Shown here: piece by piece, positions 28,562 through 37,356 of the stretch
Position numbering within the stretch: position 1 is the first letter of the stretch
How the letters are laid out: each line of letters begins with the position of its first letter
Source of the DNA: Archangium lansingense
Lineage (GTDB): Bacteria; Myxococcota; Myxococcia; Myxococcales; Myxococcaceae
DNA length: 64,000 bases
Assembly (NCBI RefSeq): GCF_026626635.1
Contig: NZ_JAPNKA010000001.1
Coordinates: 8,060,001 to 8,124,000 of the forward strand
Direction: 5' to 3'
Notes under the pieces: generated by a model
Told to the model about the DNA's origin: nothing
Seen by the model: the letters and a program-made list of their open reading frames with translations, nothing else
Databases searched by the model: none
Made by a program: the position numbers and the translations under genes

Positions 28562-28589
28562 GAGCACTCCCGAGCAGAGGGGAGTGCTC
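28562..28589 (+). terminator. Hairpin in the duplicated leader between paralogues B and C
   Basis: A perfect 10-bp stem GAGCACTCCC / GGGAGTGCTC with an 8-base loop lies 38 bases after the stop of paralogue B and 36 bases before paralogue C. A degenerate copy of the same leader occurs at about 29391-29460. It may terminate or attenuate transcription; no T run follows. Confidence 0.45.
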
Positions 28590-28624
28590 GCGGACGACGC
28601 TGTACCAACCACAAGAGGTGACAC

Positions 28625-29257
28625 ATGGCAGTCAATAGAAGAATCCGGTCCTCAGTCCCACAGACCTACCCGTACTACGCGTCACAGGTGCCGCCGTGGC
28701 AGCAGCAGCCCTGGGATGGGCAGATGGGAACGCGTGGCGCTGGGGGAGCGCAGGGGCAGCAGCCCGGTGTCGGCTTCCAGGGCCAGCAGCCCGGTGTCGG
28801 CTTCCAGGGCCAGGTGGGGCCGCAGCAGGGCGTCGGCATGACCCAGCCTGGTGACATCAACGCCCAGGAGAAGATGGTGCTCCGGGGCGTGCTGGACATC
28901 CTCAAGGAGTGTCGTGTGGCGCTGACCAGGGGCGCCGACGATGAGATGGATGAGCTGATGGAGCAGCGCCAGACGGCGGCCCAGGCCTACCTCTCCGGCT
29001 TCCTGGAGGCCAAGGGGCAGCAGGAGGTGGGCGGCTACCTCTCGACGATTCCTCCGCTCTCCACCCGTGGCGTCGCGGATGACGGGGAGTACGACGACAT
29101 GATCGACGACCTCGAGGGATTGCTGAACGACGAGACCCGCGGTTTCTGGTCCGTGGCGGCGCCGATAATCTGGGATGCAGCCAAAATCGCAGCGAGGTCG
29201 AAGACCGGCCAGGAGATCGGGCGGAAGGTCAAGGGCCGGCTCAAGCGCTTTTTCTGA
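28625..29257 (+). CDS. Small paralogue C with acidic region and cationic tail
   Basis: This 210-residue protein is close to paralogue B. Low-complexity GQQPGVGFQGQ repeats lie at about residues 40-70, and the core at about 78-148 ends STIPPLSTRG. An acidic run (DDGEYDDMIDDLEGLL) ends in ETR at residue 172. The last 38 residues form a Trp-containing, probably amphipathic cationic segment ending GRLKRFF, with net charge about +7. The Thr-Arg junction, acidic run and basic-aromatic end are shared with paralogue B and the relic, although the tail sequences themselves differ. That suggests selection on properties rather than on exact sequence. Confidence 0.65.
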   Translation: MAVNRRIRSSVPQTYPYYASQVPPWQQQPWDGQMGTRGAGGAQGQQPGVGFQGQQPGVGFQGQVGPQQGVGMTQPGDINAQEKMVLRGVLDILKECRVALTRGADDEMDELMEQRQTAAQAYLSGFLEAKGQQEVGGYLSTIPPLSTRGVADDGEYDDMIDDLEGLLNDETRGFWSVAAPIIWDAAKIAARSKTGQEIGRKVKGRLKRFF

Positions 29258-29353
29258 CGGCGGCTCGAGGAACGGGCTGGTGCAACAGGCCGTTTCCCCC
29301 TGCCCCTCCCGCGCGCCAGCGGCACGCGAAGATGTCCAGCGCAACGACTGGAC

Positions 29354-29386
29354 GGCCCCCGCCCTCTCCAAGAGAGGGCGGGGGCC
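29354..29386 (+). terminator. Strong terminator hairpin after paralogue C
   Basis: A perfect 14-bp GC-rich stem GGCCCCCGCCCTCT / AGAGGGCGGGGGCC closes a five-base loop, about 97 bases after the stop of paralogue C. It likely ends the C11 peptidase operon. Confidence 0.8.
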
Positions 29387-29390
29387 TTGC

Positions 29391-29657
29391 CCTCATCCTC
29401 ATTTCAAACCCTATCCAGGCTCTCTCGAGCAGTGGGAAGTGCTCGCTGACGTCGCTGAACCGCCAGAACAGGTGGTGGGCGGCTACCTCTCGACGATTCC
29501 TCCGCTGTCCACTCGCGGCGTCGTGGATGACGGTGAGTCCGACGAGCTGCTCGACGACCTCGAGGGATTGCTGAGCGACGAGTCCCAGACCCGCTTCATT
29601 GGCCTCCCAATCCGCGTGGGCCGGTGGCTCTGGCGAGAGGCCAAGAAGCGGTTCTGA
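29391..29657 (+). pseudogene. Decayed fourth paralogue: leader fused to 3' end
   Basis: Bases about 29395-29460 match the leader before paralogue C (28545-28602: TTTCAAACCCT, GAGCAG, AGTGCTCGC, GACG-CGCTG). From 29471 the sequence jumps into the 3' part of the gene (GGCGGCTACCTCTCGACGATTCC), matching paralogue C from about 29026. The region between, with start codon, repeats and most of the core, is missing. The remaining frame is still open to 29657 and keeps the acidic run, SQTR and a 20-residue cationic tail ending EAKKRF. A longer open frame exists from 29175 but would cross the terminator, so I treat this as a deletion relic. Confidence 0.65.
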
Positions 29658-29660
29658 CGG

Positions 29661-29735
29661 CAGTGGCCAGGCCAGCAGCCTGGCGGCGATTTCCAGGGGG
29701 CTTCCAGGGTCAGGTGGGACCGCGCTGGGCGGCTC
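29661..29735 (+). repeat. Remnant of the GQQPGVGFQGQ-coding repeat
   Basis: The stretch GGCCAGCAGCCTGGCGGCG, then TTCCAGGG and CAGGTGGGACCGC, matches the low-complexity coding region of paralogue C (28755-28825) with substitutions. It has no start codon and no core domain after it. It looks like a fifth, more decayed piece of the same gene family. Confidence 0.55.
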
Positions 29736-29770
29736 CAAGGGGTCTTCCCCAATGACTCAGTGCCGCGGGT

Positions 29771-30796
29771 ATGCTGCGGCCCGTGAGCACTCCCCCCTCA
29801 GATCTGCGTCCCCTGGCGCTCGGTGAGATCATCGATCGCGCGGCCACCTTCTGGCGCAAACACCTCAAGACGCTGTTCCTGCTGAGCCTCGGCTTCAACC
29901 TGGTCTCCTACATCCTGACCAAGACCCTGCAGCTGTCGGCGCAGCGGAACCTCGTGGCGCTCCAGGCGGCGGCACAGGGGGGAGACATGGCGGGATTCGG
30001 AGGGGAATACGCCCGGTTCCTGCTGATGCTGACTGGGACGCTGCTCGTGACCTTCTGGGTCTACTCCCTGAACACCCTGGCGGTGTCCCGGTACGTGGTG
30101 CCCACGCAGCTCGGGGAACCGGTGCGTCCGGCGGACGGGATACAGCGCGCGCTGAAGCGGGTGGGCGCGTTCACCGGAGCCTACCTGCTCTCCCTGTTGT
30201 GGATGGTGGGCGCCATCCTGCTGATGATGCTGCCCGGCGTGGTGTTGAGCGGCGTCGGCGGCGCCATCGTGTTCAGCACGGAAGGACCCATCTCGGGCGT
30301 ACGGGTGCTCGGATGGATCCTGCTGTTCGGAGGCCTCCTCCTGGCGGGACTGGGAATCGTGGGCGGACTGCTCTGGTACCTGCTGCGCTTCTCGCTGCTG
30401 GCGCCGGTGATGGCCATGGAAGAGCTTCCCTCGGTGGGCTCCTTCCGGCGCTCGGGAGCCCTGCTCTCGGGGCGGGTGGCACCGGGCTTCATCGGGCGCG
30501 TCTCGGTGCGGGCGATGATCCTCGTCACCGTGGTGTCGCTCATCCTGATCGCCGTGAGCGTCCTGTGTGGAATGCCCGCGATGATCCTCCAGCTCATCCA
30601 TAGCAACCCGCTCGATCCGGTGGCCGCTGCGGCCAACCCGGTGCCGCAGTCGCTCCTCGTGCCCGCGGAGCTGCTGCAGGTGCTGGGACAGGCGGTGTTC
30701 AATCCGCTGGGGCTCGTTGTCTACTCGATGCTCTACCTGGACATGCGCGTGCGCCGAGAGGGCCTGGATCTCGAAAGGCGCCTGGAGGCGCAATGA
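29771..30796 (+). CDS. Multi-pass membrane protein, GDPD-membrane-domain-like
   Basis: This 341-residue protein has about six to seven hydrophobic segments and N-terminal LRPLALGEIIDRAATFWRKH, a motif typical of the membrane domain found in glycerophosphodiester phosphodiesterases and in uncharacterised DUF7847-like proteins. The middle contains AMEELPSVGSFRRSGALLSG, common in that family. A GTG at 29783 is an alternative start and no strong ribosome binding site favours either. It overlaps the next gene (ATGATG). It probably works in the envelope with the following DUF4129 and DUF4350 products. Confidence 0.65.
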   Translation: MLRPVSTPPSDLRPLALGEIIDRAATFWRKHLKTLFLLSLGFNLVSYILTKTLQLSAQRNLVALQAAAQGGDMAGFGGEYARFLLMLTGTLLVTFWVYSLNTLAVSRYVVPTQLGEPVRPADGIQRALKRVGAFTGAYLLSLLWMVGAILLMMLPGVVLSGVGGAIVFSTEGPISGVRVLGWILLFGGLLLAGLGIVGGLLWYLLRFSLLAPVMAMEELPSVGSFRRSGALLSGRVAPGFIGRVSVRAMILVTVVSLILIAVSVLCGMPAMILQLIHSNPLDPVAAAANPVPQSLLVPAELLQVLGQAVFNPLGLVVYSMLYLDMRVRREGLDLERRLEAQ

Positions 30797-31668
30797 TGAC
30801 CGGGCTGGCGCTGCTGTGGCTCGCGGCCTTGCCCTGCGAGAGCGTCCCGCGCGAGCTGCAACAGCTCGCCGTGCTGGCCCGCGGGGAGCCGGCAGCGATG
30901 GAAGCGCACCTCGAGGCGCTGGAGCCACGCTGGGAGGGCCTGCCCCTGCGCTCGCCCGAAGATGAGACCCCCTCGGCACGGGCGGAGACGGCGACGCGCC
31001 GCATCCAGGCGGCCTGCGCGCCACCCGAGCCGGCACCGGAAGCCCAGCCCTCGACGGCTGACCCGGCCCGGCTCCAGGAGATCCTCTCGCGGCCCGAGTT
31101 CGCCCTGGCGAGGCAGCGCCAGGGCGACGTGCTCCAGCGACTCATGCGGGAGCTGAAGGCGCTGCTGGAGGAGCTGCTGCAAACGCGGGAGGCGCAGAGC
31201 TTCGCGACGGGAACGCGGACGCTGGTGCTGGTGCTGGGCTTCGCGGTGGTGCTCTTCGCGATGCTGCGCCTGCGCCATTGGCGAAGGGGTCCGGCGCACC
31301 GTGGTGGAGGCACTGAGACGGGCGCAACGGCACTGGAGCTCGACTCCCCGGGTGAGCACCTGGAGCGGGCGCGGACGGCCCTGGGAGCCCGGCCGCGTGA
31401 GGCCATCCGGGAGGGGCTGCTGGCGCTGCTGTCCTCGCTGGAGGCAAAGCGGCTGGCGAGGCCGGATCGGGTGAAGACGAACCGCGAGTTGGTGGGCGAG
31501 CTGCCCGCGCGGGGAGCCTCCGCACAGCTCACGGGAGAAGTGGAGCGGTTGGTGCGCTGGTACGACCGGGCCTTCTACTCGCTCGAGCCGGTGCCTCCGG
31601 AGGACGCGGCGCGTTTCGTGGACGAGGTGGAGCGGCTACACCAGGGGCTGGCGGGAGCGATGGCATGA
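30793..31668 (+). CDS. DUF4129-domain membrane protein
   Basis: This 291-residue protein has an N-terminal hydrophobic segment, a central transmembrane helix (LVLVLGFAVVLFAMLRLRHW, about residues 140-160) and a C-terminal DUF4129 domain (LVRWYDRAFYSLEPVPPEDAARF). Such proteins usually sit beside MoxR ATPase, DUF58 and DUF4350 genes and may act in envelope complex assembly. Here only the DUF4350 partner follows. It overlaps both neighbours by four bases. Confidence 0.75.
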   Translation: MMTGLALLWLAALPCESVPRELQQLAVLARGEPAAMEAHLEALEPRWEGLPLRSPEDETPSARAETATRRIQAACAPPEPAPEAQPSTADPARLQEILSRPEFALARQRQGDVLQRLMRELKALLEELLQTREAQSFATGTRTLVLVLGFAVVLFAMLRLRHWRRGPAHRGGGTETGATALELDSPGEHLERARTALGARPREAIREGLLALLSSLEAKRLARPDRVKTNRELVGELPARGASAQLTGEVERLVRWYDRAFYSLEPVPPEDAARFVDEVERLHQGLAGAMA

Positions 31669-32843
31669 GGGGCTCGCGGACGACCGTCATCTATGGCGTG
31701 CTGGTGGCGCTGGCGTTGGGGTTGGGGCTCGCGGTGAACCAATCCCCGCCCCTGTCAGTGGTGCCCTCGGTGGACAACCCGGGCCCCCTGGGCCTGCGAG
31801 CGCTGTACCTGTACCTCCAGGAGCCGGGCGCACCGGTATCAGCCCTGCGGGAGGCGCTCGACGGGCCGGGGCTCACCGAGAGCATCCGGACGGTGGTGGT
31901 GGCAGCACCGTCGGGGCGCCCGATGGCGGAAAGTGAAGCCGAGGCGCTGCGGAGCTGGGTCTCCCAAGGAGGGACGCTCGTCTACCTGGCGTCGAGGAAT
32001 GCGAAGGCGCGGGAGCCCCACCTGGAGACCTGGCTGCAGCTCTCGGAGGGCCCAATGCTGGAACCCTCTTCGGAGGGCCTGCCACCCGGGGAGAGGGATC
32101 TCGCGGGGACCACGGTTCGGGTCTGGGTGCCGGTGGGCGCAGCGCGGGGCCTGGAGCGGCTGCGCGTGTCGCTGGACCGGGGCATCACGGTAGGACGACC
32201 GGAAGCGGTACCCCTCGCGGGGGCCAAGGGCGCGGCGGTGCTATGGCGGATGCCAGAGGGACGCGGCGAGGTGTATGTGCTGGCGGGAACGGACCTCGCG
32301 GAGAACCGGAGGCTGGAGCTGCTGGACAACCTGCGCTTCTGGGATGCGCTGGCAGCACGCGGGCCGCTCGCCTTCGACGAGTACCACCACGGCACGGCAC
32401 CGAAGCAGGAGCCGCCATCGGCCCGGGGCTTGTGGGTCTTCGTCGCCCAGGGCCTACTGGTGGGGCTGTTCTACGCGGTGTCGCGAGGGACGCGCTTCGG
32501 GCCACCCCGGCCGCTGGTGGTGGAGAAGCACCGCTCGGCGCTGGAGTACGTGCGCTCCCTTGGATGGCTGGCTCGGCGCTCGAAGGTGGAACGGGAGTTG
32601 GTGCCCGAGCTGGCGCGGCAGTTGCGGCGACACATGCACGAGCGGCTCGGCATCCCCCTCACCCTGCCGGAGGACGAGGCAGCGCGGATGCTGGAGCAGA
32701 CCTGCGGGTTGCCGGCAGCGGACTACCTGGCCGCGAGGGAGGATCTGGTACGCACCATGGAGCAGCGCGACATCCGCCCCTCGGACTACGCGAGGCTGGC
32801 GCGCCAGTACGCGCGCTTCGAGAACCTCCTCACGGGCCGCTAA
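31665..32843 (+). CDS. DUF4350-domain membrane protein
   Basis: This 392-residue protein has an N-terminal membrane anchor (VIYGVLVALALGLGLAVN). The conserved DUF4350 region follows, with NPGPLGLRALYLYLQE and SWVSQGGTLVYLASRN, ending near FDEYHHGTA. Then come a second transmembrane segment (LWVFVAQGLLVGLFYAVS) and a cytoplasmic C-terminal helical part. The first four bases overlap the DUF4129 gene. In other bacteria this family accompanies MoxR-type chaperone systems; the exact role is unknown. Confidence 0.75.
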   Translation: MRGSRTTVIYGVLVALALGLGLAVNQSPPLSVVPSVDNPGPLGLRALYLYLQEPGAPVSALREALDGPGLTESIRTVVVAAPSGRPMAESEAEALRSWVSQGGTLVYLASRNAKAREPHLETWLQLSEGPMLEPSSEGLPPGERDLAGTTVRVWVPVGAARGLERLRVSLDRGITVGRPEAVPLAGAKGAAVLWRMPEGRGEVYVLAGTDLAENRRLELLDNLRFWDALAARGPLAFDEYHHGTAPKQEPPSARGLWVFVAQGLLVGLFYAVSRGTRFGPPRPLVVEKHRSALEYVRSLGWLARRSKVERELVPELARQLRRHMHERLGIPLTLPEDEAARMLEQTCGLPAADYLAAREDLVRTMEQRDIRPSDYARLARQYARFENLLTGR

Positions 32844-32854
32844 CACAACACAGG

Positions 32855-32880
32855 GTGCCCTCTCCTCTGGGAGAGGGCAC
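32855..32880. terminator. Bidirectional terminator hairpin
   Basis: A perfect 10-bp stem GTGCCCTCTC / GAGAGGGCAC with a six-base loop sits between the convergent DUF4350 gene and the TolC-family gene. It is placed to stop transcripts from both sides. Confidence 0.8.
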
Positions 32881-32890
32881 CTCGCGGCAC

Positions 32891-34153
32891 CTACTCCTTC
32901 TTGGCCTCGAAGAAGCCAGCGGCGCGCAGCAGCCGGAGGGCCGCTACGGACGTCTGCAGGCGCTCGGAGATGGCACCCACCTCGGAGCTCGTCAGCGCGG
33001 AGTTGGCGTCCGCCACCTCGAGATAGGTGGCCACGCCCGCCTTGAAGCTGATCTCCGTGAGACGCTGCGTCTCACGCGCCAGCCCCAGGGCCTCCTCGGC
33101 CTTGGTGAGGTTGGCCTGGGCGTTCTCGTAGTCCAGCCGGGCGCGAGAGACCTCCTCCACAGTGCGAGCCTCCGCCTGCTTCTGCTGGGCCGATGCCTCG
33201 GCCACGCGGGCGGACTCCTCGCGCAGGTTGATCTCCCGGATACCGCCGTCCCACAGCGTCCACTGGGCAAGGATCGACACCAGCCACGTGTCGTTCTGCC
33301 CCGCGAAGCCCGCGGCGTTGCTGATCCGGTACGTGCCGGCGAGCGACACGTTGGGCAGGTACGAGAACCACACGCCATTCTTGCGACCCAGCGCCAGGTC
33401 CAGGTTGCGCCGCGCGGCGGCCACGTCCGGCCGCTGCTCCAGCGCCTGCTTCACGAGGTCTCCCTCCGTCGGCACCTGCGGCACCGGCGGCAGCTCCAGG
33501 GTGAAGTCCGAGTCCCGCTGGATGAGCGTGGCCAGCGCCAGCCGTGCGGAGGCGAAGGCGTTGCGGGCCCGCACCAGGTCCTGCTCGGCGCGCGTCCGGT
33601 CGAGCTGCGAGCGGAGGAGCGCCACCTTCGTCACCGTGCCCGCATCGAAGCGCTTCTGCGTATCCGCCTCACGCGACTTGTTCACGTCCAGCAGGAACTG
33701 CGTGGCGCGAATGGCCTCCTGGAGGCTCGCGGCGCTGAAGTAGGCCGCGGCCACGCTGAAGAGGATCTCCCGCCGCACGTTCTCCGTGTTCAGCTCCGCC
33801 ACATCCTCGGCGATGCCCGCGTTGTGGATGGCCGGCCACAACGACGGCGAGATGAGCGCCTGCCGCAAGTCCGCCTGGGCCCCGAGCTGGTTGAACGGCT
33901 GGATGACGATCTGCGGCCCACCCGGCAACGCCACGACCGCTTCATTGGAGTTGCGGCTGTAGCTGCCGCTCACCGTCACGGTGGGCAGGTAGCCGGCCCA
34001 CGCCCTGTTGGACAGGAGCCGGGACTGCTCCAGCCGGGCTTGAGCCACCTTCAGGTCCAGGTTGTCCTTGCGAGCCGCTTCGAGCGCCTCGTTCAGGGTG
34101 AGCACCGGGGTCGCGGCGCTCACCGTCAGCGTCACTGCGAGCAGGGCAATCAT
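32891..34153 (-). CDS. TolC-family outer-membrane efflux protein
   Basis: This 420-residue protein has signal MIALLAVTLTVSAATPVLT. It has two similar halves of long helices (ALEAARKDNLDLKVAQARLEQS and LDYENAQANLTKAEEALGLA) and an AVLR-like end, as in outer-membrane efflux channels. It overlaps the pump gene by four bases. Together with the pump and the membrane-fusion protein it should form a three-part exporter spanning both membranes. Substrate unknown. Confidence 0.88.
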   Translation of the reverse strand: MIALLAVTLTVSAATPVLTLNEALEAARKDNLDLKVAQARLEQSRLLSNRAWAGYLPTVTVSGSYSRNSNEAVVALPGGPQIVIQPFNQLGAQADLRQALISPSLWPAIHNAGIAEDVAELNTENVRREILFSVAAAYFSAASLQEAIRATQFLLDVNKSREADTQKRFDAGTVTKVALLRSQLDRTRAEQDLVRARNAFASARLALATLIQRDSDFTLELPPVPQVPTEGDLVKQALEQRPDVAAARRNLDLALGRKNGVWFSYLPNVSLAGTYRISNAAGFAGQNDTWLVSILAQWTLWDGGIREINLREESARVAEASAQQKQAEARTVEEVSRARLDYENAQANLTKAEEALGLARETQRLTEISFKAGVATYLEVADANSALTSSEVGAISERLQTSVAALRLLRAAGFFEAKKE

Positions 34154-37100
34154 GCTGCCTCCGAGTCATGTGCCGGGCGCAGCTCCGCGAGCGTGTCGCC
34201 CCCGTAGGCACGGGCCACCTCGGCCTCACCCGTCTCCTCGGGCGAGCGCTTGGAGGCGAACTTGCGATTGAACCAGGCCGACGCGTCATCGAACAGCGAG
34301 TACGCCACCGGCGTCACCAGCAGGGTGAGCACCAGCGACAGCGTCTGGCCACCCACCACCACGCCGGCCGTAGCCTGGTTGAAGCTCGCGCCCACGCCCT
34401 TGGACATCAACAGCGGAATCATGCCCGCCACGAACGACAGCGTGGTCATGAGGATGGGACGCAACCGGTCCTTGCTGCCGTGGACGATGGCCTCCAGCCG
34501 AGGCATGCCCTCGCGGCGTAGCTGGTTGGTGTGATCGATCTGCAGAATCGAGTTCTTCTTCACCACGCCGAAGAGCACCAGCAGACCGAGCATCGAGTAC
34601 ATGTCGAGCGCCTGCTTGAAGACCAGCAGGGAGATCAACGCGAACGGCACGGTGAGTGGCAGGGACAGGAGGATGGTGATGGGGTGGATCCACGACTCGA
34701 ACTGCGCGGCGAGGATCAGGTACATGAAGATGAAGGCCAGGCCGAAGGCCAGGGCGAAGTTGCCCACCGTGCGGCCGATCTCGCGGGACTGACCCGCGGG
34801 CCTCGCCGCGTAGCCGGACGGCAGCTTCGACTCCGCGATGATCTTGTCGAACTTCTCCACGATCTGACCCGTGCTCACGCCGGGGGCCGTGTTGGCGGTG
34901 ATCATGATCTGCCGCTGGCGGTTCATGCGGCTGATCTGCGAGGGGCCTTCCTCGCGCTGCAGGTTCACCACGTCCGACAGGGGCACGGCGCCGAGCCGGG
35001 CCGAGGGCACGGTGATCTGCCCGAGGTCCTCGATGCTCGCGCGAGCGGAGGGCTCGGCTCGCAACCGCACGTCGTACAGGTTGCCATTCTCCACGTAGGT
35101 GGACACATCGAAGCCACCCACCAGCATCTGCAGGGTGCTGGCCACATCGGGAACCTGCACGCCGAGATCCGCGGCGCGCGAACGGTCGATGTACGCGCTC
35201 ACCTCGGGCTTGCCGATGATGAGGTTGGTGTCCGCGTCCACCACGCCGGGCACCTGCTTGAGCTTCTGCAGCAGCATCGTGGCCTGCTTGCCCAGCTCGT
35301 CGAACTCGGGACCCGTCACCACGTACTGGACCGCCGCCTGCGAGCCGGCACCGCCGAAGAGCGGTGCGTTGGACACGCTCACCCGGTACTCCTTGGGCAT
35401 CTTGGAGGTGATCTCCCGACGCACCTTGTCCATGAGTTCGTCCTGGGTGGCCACGCGCTGATCCGGGTTGACGATCTTCACGAAGATGCCGGCCACGTTG
35501 GGCGTCTTGTCCGCGCCCTCGCCGATGGTGACGAGCGTGGAGGTCACCTCCGGGATCTTCTCGCGAATCTCGCGCGCGACCCGCTCGGTCACCAGGAGGG
35601 TGGAGTCCAGACTGGTGCCCTCCGGCATGCGGACGCTCACCTGGAACTGGGCCTCGTCGCTCTTGGGGAGGAAGCCCTTGGGGACGGCGCCCATGAGGGG
35701 GCCGCACGAGCCGAGCGTCACCACGGAGGCCACGACGGCCACCCAGCGGTGCGCCATCACCCAGCGCAGGGCGCGCTCATAGGCCCGCTCCATGGGCAGG
35801 TAGACGACGTCGGTGGCGCGCTCCAGCAGGGGCTTGCGGTGCTCGCCGCCGTGTGCGGGGGCCGCGGCGCCCAGCCAGCGGGCGCACAGCATGGGCGTGA
35901 GGGTGAAGGACACCAGCAGCGACACGGCGATGGAGGCACCCATCGTCAGGCCGAAGCTGCTCAGGAAGCGCCCGGGCATACCGCCCATGAAGGCCACCGG
36001 CAGGAACACCGCGAGCAGCGACAAGGTGGTGGCGAGCACCGCCAGGCCGATCTCCTTGGTGGCCAGGATGGCGGCCGGGAAGGGCTTGAGCTTCTTCTCG
36101 TGGATGAAGCGGTGGATGTTCTCCAGCACCACGATGGCGTCGTCGATGACGATACCCACCGCCAGCGCGAGCGCCAGCAGACTGATGCTGTTGAGGTTGA
36201 GGTCCAGGTACTTCATCACCGCGAAGGTGCCGATGATGGACGTGGGAATGGCGAGCGCGGCGATGATGGTGCTGCGCCAGCTTCCGAGGAACAACAACAC
36301 CACCAGCGCGGCGAAGAGGCCACCCAGCAGCAGGTGCTCCTGCACCGCGTGGACGGCGGTGAGGGTGGTCTCCGAGTTGTCGCGCACCACCTCCAGCGAG
36401 TAGCCCGGCGGCAGGGTCGAGTTCAGCTCCGTCACACGCCGGCGCACCTCCGCCACGAGCGACACGGTGTTCTCACCGGACTGCTTGCGGATGGACAGCA
36501 GCACCGCGGACTTGCCGTCGCGCACGGCGGCCGTCTCCGGCTCCTGCTCACCATCCTCCACCCGGGCCACGTCCTTCACGCGAAGGATGTGGCCATTGCT
36601 CTCGCGCAGCACGAGATTGCCCAGCTCCTCCACGCTGGTGACACGCCCGCGCAGACGCAGGGTGAAGCGCTGCGGGCCGGTCTCGATGCTGCCACCAGGC
36701 AGCGACATGTTCTGCCCGGCCAGCGCGGCCTGCAGCTGGCCCGCGCTCACGCCCGCCGCCCGCATCTTCGCCGGGTCCATCCACACGTTCACCTGGCGCT
36801 TGCGGCCACCGACGATCGTCACCTGGCCCACGCCCGGCACCGTCTCCAGCCTCCGGCGCAGCACGCGGTCCGCGTACTCGGTGAGCTCCCGCACCGGCTG
36901 CTCCGCCTGCACGGACAGGATGATGACCGGCACGGAGTCCGGATCGAACTTCTGCACCAGCGGCGTCTCGGCGTCCCGCGGCAGTTCGTAGAGGATCTGA
37001 TTGATGCGGTCGCGCACCTCCTGCACGGCCACATCCACGTCCTTCTCCAGGACGAACGTAATGATCACCGTGCTCACACCCTCGGAGGTGGTGGAGTTCA

Positions 37101-37341
37101 TCTCGTCGATGCCGGAGATGGTGTTGACCGCCTCCTCCACCTTCTCCGTGATGTCGATCTCCATCTCCTCGGGAGCGGCACCCCGCATGACCGTGTTGAC
37201 CACCACGACCGGGAAATCCACCTTCGGGAAACGATCGACGTTGAGCTTGAGGTAGCCGGCACCGCCGACCACGCAGATCAACAGGATGAGCACCGACGCG
37301 AAGACGGGCTTACGGACACAAATACTCGCGAGCCATTGCAT
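34150..37341 (-). CDS. RND-type efflux pump (HAE1/AcrB-like)
   Basis: This 1063-residue inner-membrane pump has full AcrB-like length. Marks include KPVFASVLILLICVVGGAGY at the first helix, LALAVGIVIDDAIVVLENI with the two Asp residues used for proton relay in helix 4, GMIPLLMSKGVGASFNQATAG, and two large periplasmic loops. It is driven by proton motive force. It begins 15 bases after the membrane-fusion gene and overlaps the TolC gene, giving the order MFP-RND-OMF. Confidence 0.92.
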   Translation of the reverse strand: MQWLASICVRKPVFASVLILLICVVGGAGYLKLNVDRFPKVDFPVVVVNTVMRGAAPEEMEIDITEKVEEAVNTISGIDEMNSTTSEGVSTVIITFVLEKDVDVAVQEVRDRINQILYELPRDAETPLVQKFDPDSVPVIILSVQAEQPVRELTEYADRVLRRRLETVPGVGQVTIVGGRKRQVNVWMDPAKMRAAGVSAGQLQAALAGQNMSLPGGSIETGPQRFTLRLRGRVTSVEELGNLVLRESNGHILRVKDVARVEDGEQEPETAAVRDGKSAVLLSIRKQSGENTVSLVAEVRRRVTELNSTLPPGYSLEVVRDNSETTLTAVHAVQEHLLLGGLFAALVVLLFLGSWRSTIIAALAIPTSIIGTFAVMKYLDLNLNSISLLALALAVGIVIDDAIVVLENIHRFIHEKKLKPFPAAILATKEIGLAVLATTLSLLAVFLPVAFMGGMPGRFLSSFGLTMGASIAVSLLVSFTLTPMLCARWLGAAAPAHGGEHRKPLLERATDVVYLPMERAYERALRWVMAHRWVAVVASVVTLGSCGPLMGAVPKGFLPKSDEAQFQVSVRMPEGTSLDSTLLVTERVAREIREKIPEVTSTLVTIGEGADKTPNVAGIFVKIVNPDQRVATQDELMDKVRREITSKMPKEYRVSVSNAPLFGGAGSQAAVQYVVTGPEFDELGKQATMLLQKLKQVPGVVDADTNLIIGKPEVSAYIDRSRAADLGVQVPDVASTLQMLVGGFDVSTYVENGNLYDVRLRAEPSARASIEDLGQITVPSARLGAVPLSDVVNLQREEGPSQISRMNRQRQIMITANTAPGVSTGQIVEKFDKIIAESKLPSGYAARPAGQSREIGRTVGNFALAFGLAFIFMYLILAAQFESWIHPITILLSLPLTVPFALISLLVFKQALDMYSMLGLLVLFGVVKKNSILQIDHTNQLRREGMPRLEAIVHGSKDRLRPILMTTLSFVAGMIPLLMSKGVGASFNQATAGVVVGGQTLSLVLTLLVTPVAYSLFDDASAWFNRKFASKRSPEETGEAEVARAYGGDTLAELRPAHDSEAA

Positions 37342-37356
37342 GTGAGGTGCCCTCGC

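Noticed and set aside
29175..29657. Single intact 160-residue gene covering the relic
   Set aside because: The frame starts inside paralogue C and runs through the strong terminator; only its last third resembles a real protein.
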